Origin: Bacillota bacterium
GTDB taxonomy: Bacteria > Bacillota > Clostridia > Lachnospirales > Lachnospiraceae
Direction of reading: 5' to 3'
Assembly (NCBI GenBank): GCA_023437715.1
Contig: JAEZFK010000038.1
Coordinates: forward strand, 1 to 20,205
Length of the DNA: 20,205 bases
The notes below the pieces were generated by a model. It was not told where the DNA came from. It was given only the letters and a program-made list of their open reading frames with translations, and searched no databases. Positions 14,376 to 20,205 of this stretch are shown piece by piece (within the stretch, counting starts at the first letter, position 1; each line of letters begins with the position of its first letter). The translations under genes and the position numbers were made by a program.

Positions 14376-16648
14376 GATTTTATCCTCTTTCTCACCGCAG
14401 CTGCCGCCTGTACGAGATTTTTAAGGCTGGGCCCGGTTTCCTCCTCTCCTCTTGTTTTTAGGCCGCAGTCGGGGTTCACCCACAACTTATCTGCCGGAAT
14501 TTTTAAAAGCATCTTCTCCAAGACGCTTACCAGCTCTTCCGGAGAGGGAATTCTGGGGGAATGGATGTCATACACGCCAGGTCCTACCTCAGTCCGAAAC
14601 CCGCATCGGTTTAAATCATCCAGAATGGTTAAATCCGCCCGGGATGCTTCAAAGGTGATCACATCCGCATCCATGTCATCAATTTCCTTTATGATATCCC
14701 CGAATTCACTGTAGCACATATGGGTATGAATCTGGGTTTCCGGCTTAACGCCGCTGTGAACCAGACGGAACGCAGGAATGGCCCAGTCTAAATAATCCTC
14801 ATGCCAGTCCTGACGCCTTAAGGGAAGCTTCTCTCTTAAGGCTGCTTCATCGATCTGAATGATTCTGATTCCATTGGCCTCTAAATCCAACACCTCTTCC
14901 CGTATGGCCAGGCCGATCTGGAACGCGCAGTCCTGAAGGGAAATATCTTCTCTGGGAAATGACCAGTTTAAGATGGTGACAGGCCCTGTCAGCATTCCTT
15001 TCATGGGCTTTTTTGTAAGGCTTTGGGCATATACGGAATATTCAACCGTCATGGGACGTCTGCGGGATATGTCTCCCCAGATGACCGGCGGCTTCACGCA
15101 TCTGGTTCCGTAGGACTGGACCCAGGCATTTTCCGTGAACAGGAAGCCGTCCAGGCATTCGCCAAAGTATTCCACCATGTCATTCCGTTCATATTCGCCG
15201 TGGACCAGCACATCCAGGCCGGTTTCCTCCTGAAGTCTCACACACTCTGCGATCTTTTCTAAGTTGAATTCCTTGTACCGGGCTTCGTCGATTCTGCCCT
15301 TTTTGAAAGCGGAACGGTTTGCCCTTACATCCTTTGTCTGGGGGAAGGAACCAATGGTGGTGGTGGGAAGCAGCGGCAGGCCAAACTCCTGCTTTTGCAG
15401 CTTTTCTCTCTCCGCAAAATCCGGCAGACGGATAAAATCTTCTTTCCGTAAGCCTGCCGCCCTGCTCCGGATCACCGGATTAATACCGCCTCTCTGCTCC
15501 AGGAACAGGTTTTCATTTTTCAGATACGTTTCATGAAGAGCCGGTTTCTCCGATAAAAGAATGGCTTTTAAATCCGACAGTTCTGACAGCTTTTCTTCTG
15601 CAAATGCGAAATAGGCTTTATGCTGTTCCGTCAATTTTGTTTCGCTTTTTAAGGTACACGGAACATGAAGCAAGGAACAGGAGGTGCCAAGAACAATCTT
15701 CTTTGCAGTTTTCTGAATCCGCTGAATTAGATACAGGGTCTTTGCATAATTATTTTTCCAGATGTTTTTTCCGTTCACCACACCGGCAAACAGCAGCTTA
15801 TCTTCCGGGAATCCCAGGCTTTCAAGAAGTCTGAGGGATTGCTTCCCCTCTATAAAGTCAATTCCGATGCCGTCAAAGGGAAGAGACAGCAATTCCTTAT
15901 AGCAGTCCCGGACATCGCCGAAGTAGGTCTGTACCAGCACTTTCAGCTCTCCCTTGCCGCTTAGAATTCCATGATACAATTCTTCAAAAAGCCGGATGTC
16001 TTCCTCCGTCATGTCTTTTACAGCCCCCGGTTCATCGAACTGAATCCAGCCGGCGCAAGCTGCGGTGAACTTTTCCACGATTTCCTTATATGCTGCAATG
16101 ACCTCCTCTTTTATGTCCTCTGCTTTCTTCTTCCCCGTAAACCTCGCCAGCTTCAGCAGGGTAAATGCCCCTGTTATTACAGGCTTTGTATGGATTCCAA
16201 GGGCTTTGGCCTCTGCAAATTCGTCAAAGGGCTTCGTCCCTTTTAAGGAAATGTGGCAGGAATCTTCAATTTCCGGCACCATATAGTGGTAATTGGTGTT
16301 AAACCACTTCTTCATCCCCAGAGCTTTCACATCTCCTGCCTTCCCCTGGTATCCCCTTGCCATGGCAAAATAAGTGTCCAGCGGCGGCAGGTTCAGCTGC
16401 GCATATCTTTCAGGAATAATCCCCAGCATATAAGCTGTGTCAAGAAGACCGTCGTAAAAAGAGAAATCATTGCTGGGAATAAAATCAATCCCCGCCTCTT
16501 TCTGAAGTCTCCAGTTTTGGCTCCGCAGGTTCCGGGCTGTGTTTTCCAGCTCTGCGGTTGATATTTCCCTTTTAAAGTAACGCTCTGAGGCGAACTTTAA
16601 TTCCCTTGATTCTCCGATTCTTGGATATCCGATGACTGATGTCCTCAT
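14372..16648 (-). CDS. metE: Cobalamin-independent methionine synthase
   Basis: MetE transfers a methyl group from 5-methyltetrahydrofolate (tri-glutamate form) to homocysteine without vitamin B12. At 758 residues it is full length, with two barrel halves. The zinc and catalytic residues align with the E. coli enzyme at a constant offset of two: His643 and Cys645 (HTHMCYSEF), Glu667 (ITFEASR) and Cys728 (VNPDCGLKTR). The N-terminal motif is SVIGYPRIGESRELKFA. It heads the metE-metF operon. A GGAAGGA lies about 12 nt before the ATG. A LysR-type MET-box and a -10 element without a good -35 lie upstream, pointing to activator-dependent expression. I see no SAM riboswitch or T-box in the 174-bp gap before it. 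Confidence 0.98.
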   Translation of the reverse strand: MRTSVIGYPRIGESRELKFASERYFKREISTAELENTARNLRSQNWRLQKEAGIDFIPSNDFSFYDGLLDTAYMLGIIPERYAQLNLPPLDTYFAMARGYQGKAGDVKALGMKKWFNTNYHYMVPEIEDSCHISLKGTKPFDEFAEAKALGIHTKPVITGAFTLLKLARFTGKKKAEDIKEEVIAAYKEIVEKFTAACAGWIQFDEPGAVKDMTEEDIRLFEELYHGILSGKGELKVLVQTYFGDVRDCYKELLSLPFDGIGIDFIEGKQSLRLLESLGFPEDKLLFAGVVNGKNIWKNNYAKTLYLIQRIQKTAKKIVLGTSCSLLHVPCTLKSETKLTEQHKAYFAFAEEKLSELSDLKAILLSEKPALHETYLKNENLFLEQRGGINPVIRSRAAGLRKEDFIRLPDFAEREKLQKQEFGLPLLPTTTIGSFPQTKDVRANRSAFKKGRIDEARYKEFNLEKIAECVRLQEETGLDVLVHGEYERNDMVEYFGECLDGFLFTENAWVQSYGTRCVKPPVIWGDISRRRPMTVEYSVYAQSLTKKPMKGMLTGPVTILNWSFPREDISLQDCAFQIGLAIREEVLDLEANGIRIIQIDEAALREKLPLRRQDWHEDYLDWAIPAFRLVHSGVKPETQIHTHMCYSEFGDIIKEIDDMDADVITFEASRADLTILDDLNRCGFRTEVGPGVYDIHSPRIPSPEELVSVLEKMLLKIPADKLWVNPDCGLKTRGEEETGPSLKNLVQAAAAVRKRIKS

Positions 16649-16699
16649 ACGTTTCCATTTCCTTCCGTTTGCTGATATGGCTGATTTCTGATTGCTGTT

Positions 16700-16768
16700 A
16701 TCATATCACAAACCGGAGGCTACGCATAATTTCCAGTTTTTATGGTTTCCCATAGTTTTAAACTATAG
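16700..16768 (-). promoter_or_regulatory. metE control region with MET-box
   Basis: CATAGTTTTAAACTATAG (16751-16768) contains ATAGTTT and AAACTAT around one base. It matches the pattern TATAGTTTnAAACTATA described as the MET-box of the LysR-type methionine regulator MtaR/MetR in streptococci. On the minus strand a -10 TATGAT lies at 16705-16700 with a poor -35. The box centre is about 66 bp upstream of the expected start, the classic LysR recognition distance. A half-like TATGGTTT (16741-16748) sits between, where an activation site would be. Confidence 0.65.
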
Positions 16769-16821
16769 TCCTGAGTTTTAACAGCTTTTCATTCCGAAAT
16801 TTCTTATAACATGGGAATCCG

Positions 16822-17574
16822 TTATTTTAATCTGCCATATTCCTCATCTGTAACCGGCTCCACCCATTCATTTGACGAGCCTTCTGCCGGAACCTCAATG
16901 GCAATATGGGAGAACCAGCTGTCTGCCGCCGCACCGTGCCAGTGCTTTACCTCCGGTTTGATATTCACCACATCTCCCGGATGCAGCTTCCTGGCCTCTT
17001 TTCCCCATTCCTGGTAATAGCCCCTGCCGCCGGTGCAAAGCAGAATCTGGCCGCCTTTATGGTGAATGTGCCACCAGTTGCGGCAGCCGGGTTCAAAGCT
17101 GACATGAGCGGCGGAAACGCCCTGGGTTGTCAGTATTTTCAAATAGCTTTGTCCTGTAAAATACTTGGCAAAAGCATTATTCGGCTCACCCACCGGGAAA
17201 ATTGCACTATCACCGATTTCATGAGCCGCCGGATTTTCCTCTGAGCTCTCCTCCGTCCAGATGTCTTTTGCCACACGGAAAGCAGCCCATGCTTTGGGCC
17301 AGCCGCTGTAAAAGGCAAGCTGGGTGAGAATCTCGGCAATTTCCACCTTTGTAATGCCGTTTTCCTTTGCTTTCTGCAGATGGAAAGCGAAAGAAGAATC
17401 GAAAATCCCGCCGGTCATCAGTGCCGTTACAGTAATCATGCTGCGGTCTCTCGGGGAAAGCTGGTTCTCCCGTGACCACACCTCTCCAAATAATACGTCG
17501 TCATTTAATTCAGCAAACTTGGGAGCAAAATCGCCCAGAGCTTCCTTGCCTGCCGTCACCTTTTGAAATGCCAT
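16822..17574 (-). CDS. Carboxymuconolactone decarboxylase-like / cupin fusion protein
   Basis: A 250-residue two-domain protein. Residues about 1-110 are a CMD/AhpD-like all-helical domain (FAELNDDVLFGEVWSREN, LSPRDRSMITVTALMTGG, ITKVEIAEILTQLAFYSGWP) without the CxxC of peroxidase-type AhpD. Residues about 145-235 are a cupin barrel with probable metal ligands in WWHIHHKGGQ and HWHGA and the loop LHPGDVVNIKPEVKHWHG. The exact reaction is unknown; this fusion is often seen beside flavodoxin-type reductases and LysR regulators. An in-frame ATG at 17619 would overlap the upstream gene, but AAAGGAGG stands 9 nt before the ATG at 17574, so I place the start there. It lies 22 bp after the flavoprotein gene, in one operon. 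Confidence 0.88.
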   Translation of the reverse strand: MAFQKVTAGKEALGDFAPKFAELNDDVLFGEVWSRENQLSPRDRSMITVTALMTGGIFDSSFAFHLQKAKENGITKVEIAEILTQLAFYSGWPKAWAAFRVAKDIWTEESSEENPAAHEIGDSAIFPVGEPNNAFAKYFTGQSYLKILTTQGVSAAHVSFEPGCRNWWHIHHKGGQILLCTGGRGYYQEWGKEARKLHPGDVVNIKPEVKHWHGAAADSWFSHIAIEVPAEGSSNEWVEPVTDEEYGRLK

Positions 17575-17596
17575 AATGCAGTTCCTCCTTTTTCCG

Positions 17597-18124
17597 TTAA
17601 AGTGCTTTCCCAAACTCATAGGATTCCCGGAGAGCGGGATTCCCCTTAATCTCCCCTGTGTCTGTTACGCCTACCCCTCGCACAATACCTTTCAGTCTGA
17701 CTTTTTCAAAGCAATCAATCCAGCCGGTAAGCCCCTTGACCGTACCATCCATTGCGCTTTCTTCGCCCTCTGCCGCAGCCGCCAGCAGATAGATGTCCCG
17801 GAACGCATAGTCAGAGGGGAACAGGGGATTGGAACGGTCCAGCATGGTTTTCATCTGTCCGCTCATTTCATAAAAATAAATCGGTGTGGCAAAAGCGATG
17901 ACCTGAGCGGTCAGCATTTTCTGTGCAATATCATCGGCATCGTCATGGATAACACACCGCTTTGTCTTTTGGCAGACGAGGCAGCCTGTACAGAAGCCAA
18001 TGGTTTTATCACGCAGAGAAACTGTCTCTACGCTGTGCCCTGCCTCCTGGGCGCCTTTTGCAAATTCCATGAAATCCGATGCGACGCCCGCATCTTTTAA
18101 ATTTTGAATGAGGAATTTTATCAT
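17597..18124 (-). CDS. Flavodoxin-family iron-sulfur NAD(P)H:FMN reductase-like protein
   Basis: A 175-residue flavodoxin-fold protein. It has Cys45, Cys48, Cys51 and Cys57 (FCTGCLVCQKTKRC), a CX2CX2CX5C pattern like the compact 4Fe-4S motif of archaeal/clostridial Isf flavoproteins. The flavin-site motif TPIYFYEMSGQMKTMLDR follows. The usual N-terminal phosphate-binding sequence NGSPR is absent: the strand FLIQN is followed by LKDAGVASDF, so FMN binding may be atypical. It is first gene of the operon with the CMD/cupin gene and divergent from a LysR gene, suggesting a redox or electrophile response, which is inference. Its GAGG directly abuts the ATG, unusually close, and the predicted leader is only about 12 nt. 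Confidence 0.85.
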   Translation of the reverse strand: MIKFLIQNLKDAGVASDFMEFAKGAQEAGHSVETVSLRDKTIGFCTGCLVCQKTKRCVIHDDADDIAQKMLTAQVIAFATPIYFYEMSGQMKTMLDRSNPLFPSDYAFRDIYLLAAAAEGEESAMDGTVKGLTGWIDCFEKVRLKGIVRGVGVTDTGEIKGNPALRESYEFGKAL

Positions 18125-18142
18125 CCTCTTTTTTTCTTTTTT

Positions 18143-18171
18143 ATTATATGGCTGAACAGGAACAATATCAA
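18143..18171 (-). promoter_or_regulatory. Promoter of the flavoprotein operon
   Basis: On the minus strand TTGATA (18171-18166), a 17-nt spacer and a perfect TATAAT (18148-18143) form a near-consensus sigma-A promoter. The start point would be near 18136, leaving a leader of about 12 nt. Confidence 0.8.
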
Positions 18172-18188
18172 ATACTTATAAAGAATGA

Positions 18189-18209
18189 ATTCCCATAGTT
18201 TACAGGAAT
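18189..18209. promoter_or_regulatory. Putative LysR operator in the divergent intergenic region
   Basis: ATTCC (18189-18193) and GGAAT (18205-18209) are perfect inverted arms separated by 11 bp, the geometry of a LysR T-N11-A box. It covers the -35 of the lysR promoter and lies just upstream of the flavoprotein -35, so one bound regulator could repress its own gene and control the divergent operon. Confidence 0.6.
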
Positions 18210-18227
18210 GCCAAAGAGAAATATAAT
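18199..18227 (+). promoter_or_regulatory. Promoter of the LysR-type regulator gene
   Basis: TTTACA (18199-18204), a 17-nt spacer and TATAAT (18222-18227) form a near-consensus sigma-A promoter. Its -35 lies within the putative operator, consistent with autoregulation. Confidence 0.8.
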
Positions 18228-18256
18228 GGTATTAATGAAAATGAAAGGAGGAATGG

Positions 18257-19144
18257 ATGATGGAATTTCGGATTTTACGTTATTTTCTGGCAGTGGCAAG
18301 AGAAGAAAGCATTACAGGCGCAGCAAAGCTGCTGAATGTCACGCAGCCCACTCTTTCTAAGCAGTTGATGGAACTGGAAGAAGAACTGGGCAAAAAGCTG
18401 TTTATACGCGGGAACCGGAAAATTACGCTCACAGAAGAAGGAATGCTGCTTCGCAAGAGGGCGCAGGAAATTACAGATCTGGTGGATAAGACCGAATCAG
18501 AAATAAGCAATACGGATGAAATAATCAGCGGGGATATCTATATCGGCGGCGGAGAGACAGACGCCATGCGCCTCGTCGCCAGGGTTGTAAAAAAACTGCA
18601 GGAAGCCCATCCCCATATCCGGTACCATCTCTACAGCGGGAATGCCGGTGATGTGACGGAACGCCTGGAAAAAGGATTGCTGGACTTTGGAATAATCATC
18701 GGATCTGCGAATCTCCAAAAATATGACCATCTTCAGCTTCCGGCAACAGATACCTGGGGCTTGCTGATGAAAAAGGACAGTCCATTGGCTGCTCTGGACA
18801 GCATCCGGTCGGAAAATCTCCGGGAAATACCGCTGCTTTGCTCCAGGCAGGCCCTTGCCGGCAATGAATTATCCGGATGGTTTGGGAGTGATGCTGAAAA
18901 ACTGAATATTGTGGCAACATATAACCTGATTTATAATGCCGCCCTCATGGTAGAGGAAGGAATTGGGTACGCATTGAGCCTGGATAAGCTGGTGAACACA
19001 ACCAACAACAGCCTTTGCTTTAAACCTTTAGAACCATGTCTGGAAACGCATTTGAATATTGTCTGGAAGAAGTACCAGGTATTTTCCAAGGCAGCAGAAA
19101 AATTTTTAAAAGAGCTTCAGGAGGAAATCAGCGCCGGAATATAG
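18257..19144 (+). CDS. LysR-family transcriptional regulator
   Basis: A 295-residue regulator of normal LysR length. The N-terminal winged helix-turn-helix (about 1-65) reads FRILRYFLAVAREESITGAA, then LLNVTQPTLSKQLMELEEEL and LFIRGNRKITLTEEG. The C-terminal co-inducer domain (about 92-290) includes GDIYIGGGETDAM and EKGLLDFGIIIGS. It is divergent from the flavoprotein-CMD operon with an inverted repeat between, the usual arrangement for a LysR protein controlling its neighbour. GGAGG (18247-18251) is 5 nt from the ATG at 18257 and 8 nt from a second ATG at 18260, so the start may be one codon later. The effector is unknown. A 12-nt sequence shared with the metE control region leaves open a wider role. 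Confidence 0.94.
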   Translation: MMEFRILRYFLAVAREESITGAAKLLNVTQPTLSKQLMELEEELGKKLFIRGNRKITLTEEGMLLRKRAQEITDLVDKTESEISNTDEIISGDIYIGGGETDAMRLVARVVKKLQEAHPHIRYHLYSGNAGDVTERLEKGLLDFGIIIGSANLQKYDHLQLPATDTWGLLMKKDSPLAALDSIRSENLREIPLLCSRQALAGNELSGWFGSDAEKLNIVATYNLIYNAALMVEEGIGYALSLDKLVNTTNNSLCFKPLEPCLETHLNIVWKKYQVFSKAAEKFLKELQEEISAGI

Positions 19145-19223
19145 ATCAATTGTATTTCAGGAAATAATATGATAACATATCTGTGATATATGGAATAACC
19201 AATACAGGGAAAGGGACAAGCTT

Positions 19224-19661
19224 ATGAACATGAAACCATATGTTAGAAAAACCCATTATTACGAAACTGACCAAATGGGGATCATCCACCACGCCAATTA
19301 CATTTACTGGATGGAAGAGGCACGCGTAGACTTTATGGAGCAGATGGGGTTTGGCTATGACCGGGCGGTGAGCACCGGAATTGATTTTGCACTGCTAAGC
19401 ATTTCCTGTGAATATAAGTCCATGGTCCGTTTTGGAGATACTGTAAATATTCAGGTTTCCATATCAGCCTTAACCGCCAGTAAAATGACGGTCCAGTATA
19501 AAATGACGGATGCCGCCACCGGTCAATTACGAACTGTCGGCGAAAGCACCCATTGCTATTTTGACGCCAATAAGAAGCGCCCGGTTTCTTTAAAAAAGGT
19601 TCTGCCGGAATTATATGATTTATTTGCTTCTCTTTACGCATCCCAACAGGATCGATTGTAA
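19224..19661 (+). CDS. YbgC/FadM-type acyl-CoA thioesterase (hot-dog fold)
   Basis: A 145-residue single hot-dog-domain protein of the 4HBT family, which hydrolyses acyl-CoA thioesters in the cytoplasm. The family signature is clear near the N-terminus: HYYETDQMGIIHHANYIYWM, with Asp16 as the likely catalytic carboxylate, followed by EEARVDFMEQMGF. Length matches YbgC-type enzymes. AAAGGGA lies 8 nt before the ATG. It follows the lysR gene by 79 bp, in which I see no terminator or convincing promoter, so it may be read from the lysR transcript. It is convergent with the HxlR-type gene, with only 6 bp between the stop codons. The acyl substrate cannot be told from sequence. Confidence 0.93.
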   Translation: MNMKPYVRKTHYYETDQMGIIHHANYIYWMEEARVDFMEQMGFGYDRAVSTGIDFALLSISCEYKSMVRFGDTVNIQVSISALTASKMTVQYKMTDAATGQLRTVGESTHCYFDANKKRPVSLKKVLPELYDLFASLYASQQDRL

Positions 19662-19667
19662 AGATAA

Positions 19668-20072
19668 TTATATTTCCTCCATTCTCCCATTTATCCTTTC
19701 CCGATAATCACATTTTTGGCATTGCAGCAAAGCATTTTCATGATTGTCCTTATGATATGCCCCAGACCAGCGGCAAATGCTTTGTAAGATCGGAACAACG
19801 GAAATGCCCTTGGGCGTCAGGGAATATTCCACACGGGGAGGAATTTCATCATATTGTTTTCTCTGTATAATATCATCCGCCATCAGTTCCTTTAATGTTG
19901 TGGCGAGAACCGCATCTGTAATGTCCGTCATCTCCCGCCGTAGTACGCTGTATCGTAAAACCTGCTTTTCTGCCAAAACACAGATGACACGCGGTTTCCA
20001 TTTGCCGCCGAATATATTTAACCCATATTCCAGCGGGCAGCGTATATCTTTTTCTAATTTGGGTTCGTACAT
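19668..20072 (-). CDS. HxlR-family transcriptional regulator
   Basis: A 134-residue winged-helix regulator of the HxlR/MarR-like family. It has the typical IRCPLEYGLNIFGGKWKPRV opening with Cys12, the recognition region LRREMTDITDAVLATTLKEL, then the wing RKQYDEIPPRVEYSLTPKG. After the core is an extended C-terminal tail with a CQKC pair. Related proteins sense redox or electrophile stress through the N-terminal cysteine; here that is inference. No good ribosome site precedes the ATG, and an in-frame stop just upstream excludes a longer start. A short upstream frame ending 2 nt before it may provide translation by coupling. The target is probably the gene to the right, outside the window. Confidence 0.93.
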   Translation of the reverse strand: MYEPKLEKDIRCPLEYGLNIFGGKWKPRVICVLAEKQVLRYSVLRREMTDITDAVLATTLKELMADDIIQRKQYDEIPPRVEYSLTPKGISVVPILQSICRWSGAYHKDNHENALLQCQKCDYRERINGRMEEI

Positions 20073-20074
20073 TT

Positions 20075-20110
20075 TTAACTTGTATGATGTTTATAGAAGC
20101 AAAACACCAT
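20075..20110 (-). CDS. Possible 11-residue leader peptide before the HxlR gene
   Basis: ATG at 20110 begins MVFCFYKHHTS and ends in TAA 2 nt before the HxlR start. It has AAGGAA at a suitable distance, whereas the HxlR ATG has no clear ribosome site. This suggests translational coupling. The peptide is short and could be chance. Confidence 0.35.
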   Translation of the reverse strand: MVFCFYKHHTS

Positions 20111-20181
20111 AACTTCCTTTCTTTTTAATATCGTGGTTATAATACATTCAGATACTGTGGACTTTTGATTTTTTCCTGTAG

Positions 20182-20196
20182 CTTGACTACTTGACT
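20182..20196. repeat. Direct repeat CTTGACT at the right edge
   Basis: CTTGACT occurs at 20182-20188 and 20190-20196, eight bases apart. The first includes TTGACT, which could be the -35 of a rightward promoter whose -10 would fall just outside the window, divergent from the HxlR gene. This is a tentative reading. Confidence 0.35.
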
Positions 20197-20205
20197 GGAG
20201 TGTAT

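Noticed and set aside
16649..16821. SAM riboswitch or T-box upstream of metE
   Set aside because: No T-box AGGGTGG-type sequence, no SAM-riboswitch-like helices and no attenuator terminator between the promoter and metE.
1..20205. CRISPR arrays, tRNA or rRNA genes, prophage genes
   Set aside because: I saw no regularly spaced identical repeats, no tRNA-like cloverleaf, and no phage structural or integrase genes.

Overview
The window looks like a chromosomal piece of a Gram-positive Clostridia, most likely a Lachnospiraceae (Lacrimispora/Enterocloster/Hungatella-like) gut or soil anaerobe. This is inferred from strong AGGAGG ribosome binding sites, a Firmicutes-type infC-rpmI-rplT operon behind an L20-type attenuator, a YesM/YesN two-component system beside a CUT1 sugar transporter that lacks its own ATPase, and a metE-metF operon. 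I ran no searches; family calls rest on motifs and length.

Layout. Positions 1-334 hold four degenerate ~22-bp repeats resembling an IS21-type element end, then a terminator. 335-1702 (minus) encodes an SdrD-B/DUF11 repeat surface-type protein whose second repeat has lost its C-terminal half. 2006-3363 (minus) is promoter, L20-like leader, infC (very probably starting at AUU), rpmI, rplT and a terminator. 3383-3434 is a long hairpin. 3455-13287 (minus) is a carbohydrate locus, in transcription order: YesM-like sensor kinase, YesN-like AraC regulator, solute-binding lipoprotein 2, solute-binding lipoprotein 1 (broken), two permeases and a cytoplasmic GH127 beta-L-arabinofuranosidase. 13512-16648 (minus) is metE-metF with a streptococcal-style MET-box upstream and a strong terminator downstream. 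16822-18124 (minus) holds a flavodoxin-type iron-sulfur reductase and a carboxymuconolactone decarboxylase/cupin protein, with a divergent LysR gene at 18257. The right end has a YbgC-type thioesterase convergent with an HxlR-type regulator.

How the parts fit. The carbohydrate locus reads as sense (kinase/regulator), capture (two paralogous lipoproteins), import (two permeases plus an ATPase encoded elsewhere) and intracellular removal of beta-L-arabinofuranose. The metEF operon makes methionine by the cobalamin-independent route from 5-methyl-tetrahydrofolate supplied by MetF.

The main discovery is inside solute-binding protein 1. A 95-bp core (8048-8142), bounded by 5-bp inverted repeats GAATA/TATTC (8043-8047 and 8143-8147), lies in the opposite orientation to the rest of the gene. 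This creates a TAA stop after residue 148. Flipping 8043-8147 on paper restores one uninterrupted 435-codon frame that aligns well with the paralogue next door. It is a precise micro-inversion (real mutation, switch, or assembly artefact). Other notable signals are a hairpin burying the ribosome binding site of that same gene, a 12-nt sequence shared between the metE and lysR control regions, the AUU start of infC, and a possible leader peptide in front of the HxlR gene.
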